Source: Psychromicrobium xiongbiense (lineage in GTDB: Bacteria > Actinomycetota > Actinomycetes > Actinomycetales > Micrococcaceae). Taken from it: a stretch of 48,257 bases of DNA. The DNA lies in assembly GCF_030271165.1 (NCBI RefSeq), contig NZ_JASSZH010000043.1, positions 1 through 48,257 on the forward strand. The letters run 5' to 3'. The position numbers and the translations under genes were made by a program. Position 1 is the stretch's first letter. Each line of letters opens with the position of its first letter. Under the pieces are notes generated by a model. It was given only the letters and a program-made list of their open reading frames with translations. It had not been told where the DNA came from and made no database searches. Of this stretch, positions 1 through 8,657 are shown in pieces.

Positions 1-252
1 GGTCAGGGTCGAGCCCGGGAACTTCTTGGCGAACTCGTCGGTGAGCCACTTCTGAGCGCCGGTTGAGACCGAGTCTTTCATGAACCACACGCGCAGCTTG
101 GCGGGGGTGGCGGTGGAATCGGAGGTCGATCCACCGCCACCCCCACCACATGCGCTCAGCAGTGCGGCTGCGCCGAGGACGCCGCCCAGGCCCAGAAGCC
201 CGCGGCGGGACAGTGCTTGCTTGGCAGCGTTGGTGTTTGCGCCATTTTCCAT
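1..252 (-). CDS. ABC transporter solute-binding lipoprotein (N-terminal part)
   Basis: The reading frame starts at ATG 252 and runs off the left edge, so only 84 residues are visible. An SD-like GGAGGAG lies just upstream. The N-terminus has a twin-arginine stretch (SRRGLLGLGG), a hydrophobic core and a lipobox (LLSAC), followed by a Gly-rich linker. The mature start (KLRVWFMKDSV...) is typical of family 1 extracellular sugar-binding proteins. It would be lipid-anchored outside the membrane and deliver substrate to an ABC permease, probably encoded to the left. It lies downstream of the M81 peptidase gene on the same strand, with a 121-bp gap, so co-transcription is likely. The substrate cannot be told from this fragment. 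Confidence 0.85.
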   Translation of the reverse strand, partial: MENGANTNAAKQALSRRGLLGLGGVLGAAALLSACGGGGGGSTSDSTATPAKLRVWFMKDSVSTGAQKWLTDEFAKKFPGSTLT

Positions 253-373
253 CAGTTGACTCCTCCGTCTTGCGGGCGACTGTGACTCAGCCGACACCGT
301 GTTGATAAGGAAGGGAATCACACTTTGGGAGCTTGGTGAAAGAAGTTGGGCTTAGTTCGGTGCCGAAGTTTGT

Positions 374-1891
374 TCAGGGCTGGATTGTGTCATCGCCAGG
401 CCATGACGCCCGCGATTCCGGCATGTGACGGGCGTGTAAATCCGGGGCGAAATCGGACTCGTACGGGAACATCGGCCGCTTGATCCGGTGGTGCCCCAGC
501 CGAATCAAGTCCTGGTCCACGCCACCCGGAGTCAGCGCCAGCATCCAGTCCTGGGACATTGCAAAAAGTTCCGGTTCGAGGTACCCGATCTTCACCACCA
601 CGAGGTCGGCTTCCCGTGGATTGAGCCCGTTACGGGTGAAATCCGATTCCAGGTGGTAGGGCTTGCGACGCTCGGTCAGCAGGATGTTGACCGGACCCGA
701 AGAAAGAACCACCTCGATGCCTGCCACCGGATCAGTGTTCACCACATGCTTGATGACGCCGGTGACGGTGACCGGCGGGTGCGGGCGGTCATCGACCCTG
801 GCTCCGATCGTGACGGTCACCGTGCTGCCCAGTCCTTGTTCCTGGGCAATGCGCCAGCATTCCCGTGCTGCCTCGGCATCCGGGATGGACGCGTAGATGA
901 CGTTCTGCCCTTCCAGCCGCGGTTCAGCGAGCAACTGCGCAAGCGTCCAGGTGACGTCACCGGCGCCGCCAGCGGTCGGGTTATCGCCGGAGTCGCTGAG
1001 GAAGTAGGGGCGCTTGTCGCTGGCGAGCATGGCGTCGAGGCACTCGTCCAGGGGTGCAGCCGGGGCGACGAAATGGAATTCTTCGCGCCGGTCCCACATC
1101 TGGCGTGCCAGCTTCTGCGCCTCGGTGGAAATGACCTCCCAGTCGTCGCCGGTGACCATGATGACGGCGTGGTTGCGCGGCTCATCGGCCCAGGCGTACC
1201 CGATCCACAGGGCGGCATCGAGCACCTCAGGCAGCTCGGCGATCTCCGCCACCTGCCGGTACAGGCTCTTGGCGGGTTCATCGCGGGTGCTGGTCTTTTC
1301 GCCGGGCAGCAGGATCGGTACCGGAATCCAGGCTTTGAGCGGACGCTGCCCGGAGTCGATGACGGAGAGCAGGTTCCGCGCGGTGCGTTCCTTCGTCTCC
1401 AGCCAGTCCTCGTGAGGTGCCATCCGGTAGCAGCTGGGTACATCGAGTTGCCAGGCCAGTACAGGTGAGACGTTGCCGTGCAGGTCCATGCCGGAGGCGA
1501 AGACGGTCTCCGGGCCGGTCAGCTCGCGCAGCGCCAGGATCAGATCGCCCTCGGGATCGTCCAGGCCCACTACGCTCATGGCGCCGTGCAGATCGACATA
1601 AAAACCGTCCAGAGGCCCTTCTGTCACCGCAGCAGCAACGGCGCTGCAGATGGTGGCCTTCATGGACTGGTAGTCCTCCAGCGGGACGGCACCGCCGGGA
1701 ATGGAGCGGAAATGAACCAGAGGCAACCACTGTGCGGTTTCACGCACCGGTTGGCCCGGGGCGAAGAATTCGTAGTAGTCCATGATCTGTTCACCGTCGC
1801 GGCGCACAAAACCGGCTTCGGTGGTGCGCGCAGGGGAGTAGGTACTGGCTTCAAGGGCGATCCCAGCGATCGCAATACGAGGTAGAGTCAC
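374..1891 (-). CDS. M81 family metallopeptidase (MlrC-like)
   Basis: A 505-residue protein of the MlrC/M81 family, named for the zinc peptidase that opens linear microcystin; most members have unknown substrates. Family signatures are visible: N-terminal RIAIAGIALEASTYSP, VDLHGAMS, MDLHGNVSPVL and APHEDWLETKER, which carry the probable zinc ligands. The C-terminal domain is also present (KIGYLEPE). I chose GTG 1891 because the family begins right at this conserved strand; the frame is open for 50 more codons upstream, through the operator region. It is transcribed away from an isomerase and a Gfo/Idh/MocA dehydrogenase and towards a sugar-type ABC binding protein. A role in degrading an amide-linked or modified sugar is inference. 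Confidence 0.85.
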   Translation of the reverse strand: MTLPRIAIAGIALEASTYSPARTTEAGFVRRDGEQIMDYYEFFAPGQPVRETAQWLPLVHFRSIPGGAVPLEDYQSMKATICSAVAAAVTEGPLDGFYVDLHGAMSVVGLDDPEGDLILALRELTGPETVFASGMDLHGNVSPVLAWQLDVPSCYRMAPHEDWLETKERTARNLLSVIDSGQRPLKAWIPVPILLPGEKTSTRDEPAKSLYRQVAEIAELPEVLDAALWIGYAWADEPRNHAVIMVTGDDWEVISTEAQKLARQMWDRREEFHFVAPAAPLDECLDAMLASDKRPYFLSDSGDNPTAGGAGDVTWTLAQLLAEPRLEGQNVIYASIPDAEAARECWRIAQEQGLGSTVTVTIGARVDDRPHPPVTVTGVIKHVVNTDPVAGIEVVLSSGPVNILLTERRKPYHLESDFTRNGLNPREADLVVVKIGYLEPELFAMSQDWMLALTPGGVDQDLIRLGHHRIKRPMFPYESDFAPDLHARHMPESRASWPGDDTIQP

Positions 1892-1936
1892 GGCAGCCAG
1901 CTTAAGCGCGTCAGACCTTCTGCCATAGGGTGCAGC

Positions 1937-1944
1937 AAGCGCTT
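1937..1944. promoter_or_regulatory. LacI-family-like operator half-pair 1
   Basis: The perfect 8-bp palindrome AAGCGCTT sits 45 bp before the M81 start, next to a TTGACG box (minus strand, 1954-1959). AAnCGnTT with a central CG is the typical core of LacI/GalR-family operators. An identical core occurs 89 bp away. No LacI-type regulator gene is visible in the window. Confidence 0.5.
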
Positions 1945-2025
1945 CTGTTTGTTCGTCAACGAATAAAGTCCGTGGTACTGCCGGGCCGGACTGGCCGCTC
2001 CTAAGCTGAAAAGACAGAATTTTCA

Positions 2026-2033
2026 AAGCGCTT
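2026..2033. promoter_or_regulatory. LacI-family-like operator half-pair 2
   Basis: A second AAGCGCTT, in the context TTTCAAAGCGCTTGTTTCC, lies 57 bp before the isomerase ATG. With the first box at 1937 it brackets the divergent promoter region, an arrangement suited to looping repression of both transcription units. Assignment to the LacI family rests on the core sequence only. Confidence 0.5.
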
Positions 2034-2089
2034 GTTTCCACGCTTTGTTCGAAGATTTGACGTTATTTCGTTTGTTGCTGAGGAGTGGC

Positions 2090-2944
2090 ATGAAGATTGG
2101 TTTCAGTTCCTACAGTTTCTCCGGTGCTCTGGCGGATGGTCGTCTGGATCTGCCGGGCGTCCTGAGCTGGGTCGCCGAGCGTGGCGGCACCCATATCGAG
2201 ATCTCCGAGGCGGGCCTGCCGGCGCCGCTGACGGTGGAATCTGCCCAGGCGCTCAAGGCTCAGGCAGATGCATTGGAGTTGCCGATCCTGAACTATGTCG
2301 TGGCAGCGAATTTCCGCCAGGCGGATCCGCAGGCGGAGGTGGAGCGGCTTAAGGGTCAGCTCGACATCGCCCATGCGCTGGGTGCTCAGTTCTTCCGCCA
2401 CGATGTGGTCGAGTGGGCCTGGCGTGAATCCTCCCAGGCCGAGCTCGAAGAGGTGTTTGCCCAGATCGTTCCGCTGGTCCAGCAGATCGCTGACTATGCT
2501 GCGACGCTTGGCATCACCACCTCCGTGGAGAACCACGGCTTCTTCATGAACAACAGCGAGCGCATCTCCCGTCTGCTGTATGCGGTGGATCGCCCCAACT
2601 TCAAGGTCACGCTCGACGTCGGCAACTTCCTCTGCGTGGATGACTCGCCGTACGCTGCGGTGGCCCGGTTGGCTCCGCAGGCCTCCGTAGTGCACCTGAA
2701 GGACTTCTTCATCCGTACCGAATTCCCCGGCGAGGGCTGGCTCACCACCCTGTCCGGCAACTACATCCAGGGCTCGGTCACCGGATCCGGTGACCTGGAT
2801 CTGCGCCGTATTCTACGCACCGTTGCCGCCAATGGCTTTGACGGGAACCTCTCGATCGAATACGAAGGTGCCCAGGACTGTCTGAGCGCCTGCGAGCAGG
2901 CCCTGGCCAACGCCCGCCGTCTGCTGGCCGAGGTGACCGCATGA
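2090..2944 (+). CDS. Sugar phosphate isomerase/epimerase (xylose isomerase-like TIM barrel)
   Basis: A 284-residue AP-endonuclease-2/xylose-isomerase-like TIM barrel. Visible family marks are the N-terminal KIGFSSYSFSGAL, TSVENHGFF (metal-ligand Glu after strand 5), KVTLDVGNF (metal-ligand Asp), VVHLKDFF (His) and LSIEYEGAQDC (C-terminal Glu). ATG 2090 is preferred over an in-frame ATG at 2045 because it has GAGGAG four bases upstream and fits the domain start. The stop overlaps the next start (ATGA at 2941), so it is translationally coupled to the dehydrogenase. Isomerase plus Gfo/Idh/MocA pairs typically act in inositol or unusual-sugar catabolism; the substrate here is unknown. Confidence 0.88.
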   Translation: MKIGFSSYSFSGALADGRLDLPGVLSWVAERGGTHIEISEAGLPAPLTVESAQALKAQADALELPILNYVVAANFRQADPQAEVERLKGQLDIAHALGAQFFRHDVVEWAWRESSQAELEEVFAQIVPLVQQIADYAATLGITTSVENHGFFMNNSERISRLLYAVDRPNFKVTLDVGNFLCVDDSPYAAVARLAPQASVVHLKDFFIRTEFPGEGWLTTLSGNYIQGSVTGSGDLDLRRILRTVAANGFDGNLSIEYEGAQDCLSACEQALANARRLLAEVTA

Positions 2945-3996
2945 GCGCCGCACCCGTCCGGGTTGCCGTCATCGGCCTCGGAACCATTGCTGACGAGCAC
3001 CTGAAGGCCTATCGGGACTCGCCCGAGGCCGAGCTGGTGGCGGTCTGCGATATCGACGGAGCCCGGGCAGCACAGCGTGCCGAGCAGTACAACGCGCGCG
3101 CCGTGACCGACGCTGCCGAGATCTTCGCGGACCCGGGCATCGACGCGGTGAGCATCTGCACCCGCAATGACACCCATGCCCCGCTGGTGATCGCCGCTCT
3201 TAACGCTGGCAAGTACGTGCTCATTGAGAAGCCGATGACGACCACGGTGGCCGAGGCTGAGGCGATTCTGGCCGCGGAACAGGCCTCCACGGCGGGCTTG
3301 CAGGTGGCGTACGTGCGCCGCTTCTCACCCAACGCTGAGGTGCTCAAGCAGTTCATCGATGCCGGTGATCTGGGTCCGATTTACTACGCCAAGGCGAGCT
3401 GTCTGCGCCGGGTGGGTAACCCCGGCGGCTGGTTTGCGGATAAGTCGAAGTCCGGCGGTGGGCCGCTGATCGATCTGGGCGTGCACTTCATGGACATCTG
3501 CTGGTACCTGATGGGCTGCCCGAAGGTTGCCCGGGTCTCCGGTGCGGTGTTCCACAAGCTGGGCAACCGGGCCAATATCAAGAACCTGAGCCGCTACCTC
3601 TCCGCAGATTTCGATCCGGAGCTCAATACCGTGGAGGATCTGGCGAGCGCCTTCGTCACCTTCGACAACGGTGCTGTGATGCACTTCGACACGAGCTACT
3701 CACTGCACGGGCCGGATGAGGTCAAGGTGCAGATCTTCGGTGAGAAGGGCGGCGCTCAGCTGGAACCGGCGCTGAAGATCTACACCGAGCAGCATGACAC
3801 GCTGGTCGATGTGACCCCGGTGATCAACTCACTGAGCTTCGACCCGGTCGGATACCGCAAGGAGATCGACTACTTCCTGGCTACCGTGCGTGGGGAGGTT
3901 CCTCCGGCTGCACCGGCAGAGCACGGTCTGGAACTGATGAAGATCCTGGCGGCGATCTATCAGTCGGCTGAAGAGGATCGCGAGATCGTTCTGTAA
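2941..3996 (+). CDS. Gfo/Idh/MocA family oxidoreductase
   Basis: A 351-residue NAD(P)-dependent sugar or cyclitol dehydrogenase. The N-terminal Rossmann motif is VAVIGLGTIADEHLKAY. The EKP motif (LIEKPMTTTVAEAEAIL), usual in this family for cofactor and catalytic Lys positioning, is present. So is the catalytic-helix region GGGPLIDLGVHFMDICWYLMG, where the Asp and His of the active site lie. Its ATG overlaps the isomerase stop by 4 bp, and a strong terminator follows 30 bp after its stop. The pair forms a two-gene operon behind the LacI-like operators. Family assignment is firm; the substrate is not predictable from sequence alone. Confidence 0.9.
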   Translation: MSAAPVRVAVIGLGTIADEHLKAYRDSPEAELVAVCDIDGARAAQRAEQYNARAVTDAAEIFADPGIDAVSICTRNDTHAPLVIAALNAGKYVLIEKPMTTTVAEAEAILAAEQASTAGLQVAYVRRFSPNAEVLKQFIDAGDLGPIYYAKASCLRRVGNPGGWFADKSKSGGGPLIDLGVHFMDICWYLMGCPKVARVSGAVFHKLGNRANIKNLSRYLSADFDPELNTVEDLASAFVTFDNGAVMHFDTSYSLHGPDEVKVQIFGEKGGAQLEPALKIYTEQHDTLVDVTPVINSLSFDPVGYRKEIDYFLATVRGEVPPAAPAEHGLELMKILAAIYQSAEEDREIVL

Positions 3997-4025
3997 AACT
4001 GACACCATCTGACAACGCGAACGGT

Positions 4026-4091
4026 TTTCGCGAACGGTAACGGAAAAAGCACCCGCAATCGCGGGTGCTTTTTCCGTTACCGTTCGCGAAA
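4026..4091. terminator. Bidirectional terminator with a 31-bp perfect stem
   Basis: The left arm at 4026-4056 and the right arm at 4061-4091 are perfectly complementary over 31 bp around a 4-base AATC loop. The core is AAAAAGCACCCGC/GCGGGTGCTTTTT, so each strand gives a GC hairpin followed by a T run. The outer 13 bp extend the stem beyond what termination needs. It lies between the convergent Gfo/Idh/MocA gene and acs, so it should end both transcripts. Confidence 0.93.
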
Positions 4092-4095
4092 CATC

Positions 4096-6084
4096 TCAGG
4101 GGGTCTTCTTGAGGCTCTCCGAGATGACCTGCATGATGCCGGCATCGGCCAGGGTGGTGGCGTCGCCCGCCTCACGGCCTTCGGCGATGTCCTTGAGCAG
4201 ACGGCGCATGATCTTCCCGGAACGGGTCTTGGGCAGTTCCGGGACCACCAGGACGCGCTTGGGCTTGGCGATCGGGCCGATCTCCCGACCCACGTGGTTG
4301 CGCAGAATCTGCTCGATCTGCGGGTCGGCCACACCGTCCACCAGGGCGGAGCCACGCAGGATGACGAAGGCCACCACGGACTGGCCGGTGGTCTCATCGG
4401 CAGCACCCACAACGGCGGCCTCAGCGACCGCATCGTGGCTGACCAGGGCGGACTCGATCTCGGTGGTAGACAGGCGGTGCCCGGAGACGTTCATGACGTC
4501 ATCGACCCGGCCGAGCAGCCAGATATCGCCGTCCTCGTCCTTTTTGGCGCCATCGCCGGCAAAGTACATGTTTTCGAAGCGGGACCAGTAGGTGTCCTTG
4601 TAGCGCTCCGGATCGCCCCAGATGCCGCGCAGCATGGAGGGCCAGGGGGAGCGGATCACCAGGTAACCACCCTGTCCGTCAGCCACCGGGTGCCCCAGAT
4701 CGTCGACGACGTCGGCCTCAATGCCGGGCAGCGCGATCTGCGCCGAGCCGGGCTTGGTGGCGGTCACCCCGGGCAGCGGGGAGATCATCATGGCACCGGT
4801 CTCGGTCTGCCACCAGGTATCCACGATGGGGGTCTTGCCGCCGCCGATCACGTCGCGGTACCAGATCCAGGCCTCCGGGTTGATCGGCTCGCCCACTGAG
4901 CCCAGCACCTTCAACGAGGACAGGTCGAATTTGGCGGGGATGTCCCGGCCCCACTTCATGAAGGTGCGGATGGCGGTCGGAGCCGCGTACAGGATGGTGA
5001 CCTTGTACTTTTCGATGATCTCCCACCAGCGGCCCTGGTGCGGAGTGTCCGGAGTGCCTTCGTACATCACCATGGAGGCGCCGTTGACCAGCGGGGCGTA
5101 GGCGATGTAGCTGTGTCCGGTGACCCAGCCGATATCCGCCGCGCACCAGTAGACATCCGTTTCCGGGTGCAGATCGAAGACGTATTTGTGGGTGAAGGCC
5201 GTCTGCGTCAGGTAGCCGCCGGTGGTATGCAGGATGCCCTTGGGCTTACCCGTGGTGCCGGAGGTGTAGAGGATGTAGAGCGGATGCTCGGCATCATGCG
5301 GGACGGGCGTGTGCTCCGCTGAGGCAACCTCCACGGTGTCCGCCCACCAGAGGTCGCGTCCCTCGACCCATTCGACCGGCTCACCATTGCGCTTGACCAC
5401 GATGACGTGCTTCACGGTATGCCCGGGCGCCTGGAGTGCGGTGTCCACGGCTGGCTTGAGGGAACTGGGCGCGCCACGGCGGAAGGTGCCGTCCGCGGTA
5501 ATGACCAACTTGGCTTCGGCATCGTCGATCCGGTTGCGCAGCGCCTCGGCGGAGAAGCCGCCGAAGACCACCGAGTGGATGGCGCCGATCCGGGCGCAGG
5601 CGAGCATGGAGATCACGGCCTCCGGGACCATCGGAAGGTAGATGGCGACCCGGTCACCCTTGTGCACGCCGAGCGCTTCGAAGGCGTTGGCGGCCTTCTT
5701 GACCTCCTCGGTCAGCTGGGCGTAGGTGTACTGGCGCGTGTCGCCCGGCTCGCCCTCCCAGTAGATTGCCACCCGGTCCCCGTTCCCGGCTTCCACATGG
5801 CGGTCCAGAGCGTTGTAGGCAGCGTTGATCTCCCCACCGACGAACCACCGGGCGAACGGCGGATTGGACCAGTCCAGGGTCTGCTCGAACTCCTTGCTCC
5901 AGCTCAGCAGTTCGCGGGACTGCCGCGCCCAGAAGGCTTCACGATCGGCCGCGGCTTCGGCGTAGATGGTGGGCTGTGCCAGCGCCTGGGCGGCAAATTC
6001 GGCACTCGGCGGGAATTTCCGGTTCTCGTGGAGCAGATTTTCCAGGGCCTCGCTGGGCTGCGAGTTTTCACTGTTCTGGGACAT
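4096..6084 (-). CDS. acs: Acetyl-CoA synthetase (AMP-forming)
   Basis: A 662-residue acyl-adenylate-forming enzyme that activates acetate to acetyl-CoA via acetyl-AMP. The length matches Acs. Motifs in order: the N-terminal domain ending near [17 protein letters not shown]; the P-loop-like [51 protein letters not shown] at the hinge; and the C-terminal [11 protein letters not shown], whose Lys is the family's adenylation residue and acetylation-control site. The start is ATG 6084, with ACGAGG seven bases upstream; the frame is open further upstream but without family similarity. It is monocistronic and convergent with the operon to its left. An AcuC-like deacetylase about 24 kb away could control its acetylation (inference). 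Confidence 0.97.
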   Translation of the reverse strand: MSQNSENSQPSEALENLLHENRKFPPSAEFAAQALAQPTIYAEAAADREAFWARQSRELLSWSKEFEQTLDWSNPPFARWFVGGEINAAYNALDRHVEAGNGDRVAIYWEGEPGDTRQYTYAQLTEEVKKAANAFEALGVHKGDRVAIYLPMVPEAVISMLACARIGAIHSVVFGGFSAEALRNRIDDAEAKLVITADGTFRRGAPSSLKPAVDTALQAPGHTVKHVIVVKRNGEPVEWVEGRDLWWADTVEVASAEHTPVPHDAEHPLYILYTSGTTGKPKGILHTTGGYLTQTAFTHKYVFDLHPETDVYWCAADIGWVTGHSYIAYAPLVNGASMVMYEGTPDTPHQGRWWEIIEKYKVTILYAAPTAIRTFMKWGRDIPAKFDLSSLKVLGSVGEPINPEAWIWYRDVIGGGKTPIVDTWWQTETGAMMISPLPGVTATKPGSAQIALPGIEADVVDDLGHPVADGQGGYLVIRSPWPSMLRGIWGDPERYKDTYWSRFENMYFAGDGAKKDEDGDIWLLGRVDDVMNVSGHRLSTTEIESALVSHDAVAEAAVVGAADETTGQSVVAFVILRGSALVDGVADPQIEQILRNHVGREIGPIAKPKRVLVVPELPKTRSGKIMRRLLKDIAEGREAGDATTLADAGIMQVISESLKKTP

Positions 6085-6446
6085 CGTTGGCCTCGTTCCA
6101 TGGCTGTGGTGATGAGCTGGGGTGCGAACGTCACCTCGACGCCGTGAGAGGTCAACCATGACGGTCCAACGACGGAGGGCCATCGCCACCCGAGCAGATT
6201 CGTTACCCACCCTATCGCTCAGAATGACAAAGATGAGTGTGTGGTCCGCGCTGTGACCACACGTGACTGTCTGACCGCGTATGACGGTCTGAATGAGTGG
6301 CGTCATTCCCGCGCCGTGCCTCGTGATGACGACTGTGCACGGACTGTGTTCCTGCTGGCGCACTTGGGTTCCGCTAATAGATTTACTAGGGTGATTGAGG
6401 GACTACCGCCGACGACCGATCCGTTCAGGGTCGACAAGGAGCCAGA
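6085..6446. promoter_or_regulatory. Divergent intergenic region acs / membrane protein
   Basis: This 362-bp gap holds no convincing gene. It contains the inverted repeat GTGTGGTC-N8-GACCACAC at 6239-6262, and just after it TGTGACCACACGTGAC, which partly resembles a CRP/GlxR site (TGTGA-N6-TCACA). A promoter for the rightward gene is visible as TTGGGT (6364-6369), a 17-bp spacer and TAGGGT (6387-6392). Control of acs by a CRP-type regulator is known in related actinobacteria, but here it is inference. Confidence 0.55.
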
Positions 6447-8657
6447 GTGAGCCAGACCCAACCGAATCAGCCCGGCCAGTCGGGGCATGCTGCCCCCTAC
6501 GGGCAGGCACCGCAAATCTCCGGCTACGGACAGCCGCTTCCCTATGGGCAGAACCCCCAGGCGCCTGGCTCCTATGGACAGGGTTCCTATGGACAGCCGC
6601 CGCAGGGTGCTGCGTTTGGCCAGCCCGGTCAGCAGGGTCAGCCCGCGTATTCCGGGCCCGTCGGCGGATGGGGTTCCGGGCAGGCGCCTGCGACTGGCGC
6701 ACCTGGCGTCGGCGCGCCCAATTCCGGTATTCCCAGGGCCAATGCGCCCTTTGGGCAGCATGGCGGGCCATACCAGCAGAGTCCCGGCCAGCAGAACCCG
6801 GCTCCGCTCCACCCGCAAGGCGCTGGGGCTCAGCCTGCCGCTGCCCGCGCATCGGGCGGCGCGGTGTTGGGCCCGCTGACTCTGCGGGACATCGTGATCT
6901 TCGCCTCGGTGATCGTCATTCTGATCGGCACCATCCTGCCGCTGGGCCTGTACGGCGGGGCCAACTACTGGACGGCGACCACCCTGTTCTTCCTCGGCAT
7001 CGGCATCCTCCTGCCGCTCGCCGCTGCTGCGCTGTTCCTGGTCCGACGACTCAACCCGACGTCCACGGTTCGCCTGGGATCGCTCACGGTGGACCAGTTC
7101 GGCTCTGTCGTGGCCAGCTTCGCTGCGTCCTACTTCTTCTTTGCCACCGTGACGACCTACAGCTGGGCCTTCCTGATCGCCTTGATCGGTGCGCTCGGCC
7201 TGCTTGCAGGAACTTTTGCCGCCCAATGGATTCCGGCGTTCAAGGAATCCCAGGCTGCGGGTGCTCCGGCTGCGGTGCCATCAGCGGCAACGCCCGCACA
7301 GGCCCAGGCAGTAGCTGCCGATGCCGGCCAGCCCGGACAGTACGCTGGGGCGCCGGCAGGCTCTGGTGTGCCGGCTCTGGGTGTTACCCCGGTGACCGCA
7401 CCTGCGACGGAGAAGAACCAGGGCGCTGGCCCCGGCCTTGCAGCCGCGGGAGTAGCCGGTGCCGCTGTTGCTGGTGCGGGCGTCGCCGGCTTGGTTGCTG
7501 CCAACGGCTTCGGCAAGCCCGCAGAGCAGAATGCTCCGGCCGGGCAGGAGGCCCCTGCAGGGCATGACGTTGCAGGGTCTGCGGAGACTCCCACCGGGGA
7601 GGCCGCGCAGTCGCCGGTTGCCGGGTCATCGATTGCTGAATCCCCGGTGGGGGAGTCGCCGGCTGCTGCATCATCGGCCGGGACCCCAGAGGATGCGGCT
7701 GCCACCGAGGCGCCTGCGGCGTCGCATCCAGTGACCGAAGTCCCCGGATTTGGTGCTCATACACCGGGTGGCCAGGCCGCTGGTGGACAGGCCACAGAAG
7801 CTCAGGCACCAGAAGGTCAGCAGGCTCCGGCTGCACTGGCTTCGGATGCCTCGGCCACGCCGGAATCGGTGGTGGAATCCGCCCCGGAAACCTCGGCTTT
7901 TGCGGCTGCGCCGACCAGTGCTGCGGCCGAACCTGAGACCTCATTGCCCGAGACCTCATTGTTTGAGGCACCTCAGGTGGCTGAACCCGTGCTGAGTGAG
8001 GCCGTGATTGACTCGGCCCCGCTGCAGGAGGTCTCGGCCCAGGCTGCGCCCGTGCAGCCGCAGCATGCAGAGACCACGCTGATGGAGGCCGTGCCGGCTG
8101 CCACCGAATCCTTCGGATCAGCGTCCTTTGCGCCGGAGCCTTTTGCAGAGGATCCCGAAGATGCTCCCACCGTCTTGCGATCGGATCTGCTCGGCCAGGT
8201 GCGTGGGGCTGACGCTTTCGACGCGCTGACGTCCGAGCACCCGGCGTCCGAGCACCCGGCGCCCGAGCATCAGACGTCCGACCACTCGGCATCGTCCGCT
8301 ACGGCAGAGCCGGAGCGAATCCAGGCCACGGTGGATCCTCAGGTCTACCCAGAGGGGCGCGGCAGCCACGCCCGGTCCTTCGAGGAGTCGGCACACGCCG
8401 CCGAGGCTGGAGCAATCGTGGGCCGCACGGAAGAGACCAGTGAACCGCTGGCCTACCAGGCGTTCTGGTTTGCTGTGGACCGCCCGCGCGCTGTTGTCGA
8501 TGAACACTCCGGTGCTTTCCTCTACAACATTGAGCCGGGCTCCTGGTTCCTTGCCCTACAGGACCGCGGGCATGATTTCCTGGTCCAGAACTCGGAGGGG
8601 CGCCTGGGCGTCCTGCGGGACCTCAGCAATATTGAGCGCGCGCCCGAAGATGGCTAA
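6447..8657 (+). CDS. Large low-complexity membrane protein, function unknown
   Basis: A 736-residue protein from GTG 6447 with AAGGA six bases upstream. Residues 1-140 are Gln/Pro/Gly/Tyr-rich (repeated YGQ, QPGQ and PYGQ). About residues 145-270 carry four predicted transmembrane helices ([70 protein letters not shown]). Residues 270-670 are an Ala/Pro/Glu/Ser-rich, probably disordered tail with short tandem repeats. The last 65 residues form a compact module ([16 protein letters not shown]...[16 protein letters not shown]...[10 protein letters not shown]) that looks conserved and folded. The 3' end overlaps nth by 8 bp. I do not recognise a function; a cell-envelope role fits the composition. 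Confidence 0.8.
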   Translation: MSQTQPNQPGQSGHAAPYGQAPQISGYGQPLPYGQNPQAPGSYGQGSYGQPPQGAAFGQPGQQGQPAYSGPVGGWGSGQAPATGAPGVGAPNSGIPRANAPFGQHGGPYQQSPGQQNPAPLHPQGAGAQPAAARASGGAVLGPLTLRDIVIFASVIVILIGTILPLGLYGGANYWTATTLFFLGIGILLPLAAAALFLVRRLNPTSTVRLGSLTVDQFGSVVASFAASYFFFATVTTYSWAFLIALIGALGLLAGTFAAQWIPAFKESQAAGAPAAVPSAATPAQAQAVAADAGQPGQYAGAPAGSGVPALGVTPVTAPATEKNQGAGPGLAAAGVAGAAVAGAGVAGLVAANGFGKPAEQNAPAGQEAPAGHDVAGSAETPTGEAAQSPVAGSSIAESPVGESPAAASSAGTPEDAAATEAPAASHPVTEVPGFGAHTPGGQAAGGQATEAQAPEGQQAPAALASDASATPESVVESAPETSAFAAAPTSAAAEPETSLPETSLFEAPQVAEPVLSEAVIDSAPLQEVSAQAAPVQPQHAETTLMEAVPAATESFGSASFAPEPFAEDPEDAPTVLRSDLLGQVRGADAFDALTSEHPASEHPAPEHQTSDHSASSATAEPERIQATVDPQVYPEGRGSHARSFEESAHAAEAGAIVGRTEETSEPLAYQAFWFAVDRPRAVVDEHSGAFLYNIEPGSWFLALQDRGHDFLVQNSEGRLGVLRDLSNIERAPEDG
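8231..8290 (+). repeat. Four 15-bp tandem repeats inside the membrane-protein gene
   Basis: The unit gtccgagcacccggc occurs twice exactly (8231-8245, 8246-8260), followed by two degenerate copies (8261-8275, 8276-8290). It encodes (S/P)EHPA-type pentapeptides in the disordered tail. The 15-bp period keeps the frame, so copy-number change would be tolerated. Confidence 0.85.

Noticed and set aside
1892..2041. 50-codon upstream extension of the M81 gene
   Set aside because: It would cover the operator region and precedes the conserved family start at GTG 1891.
6085..6363. 93-codon upstream extension of acs
   Set aside because: No similarity to Acs, unusual composition, and the ATG at 6084 has a suitable ribosome site and family-like start.
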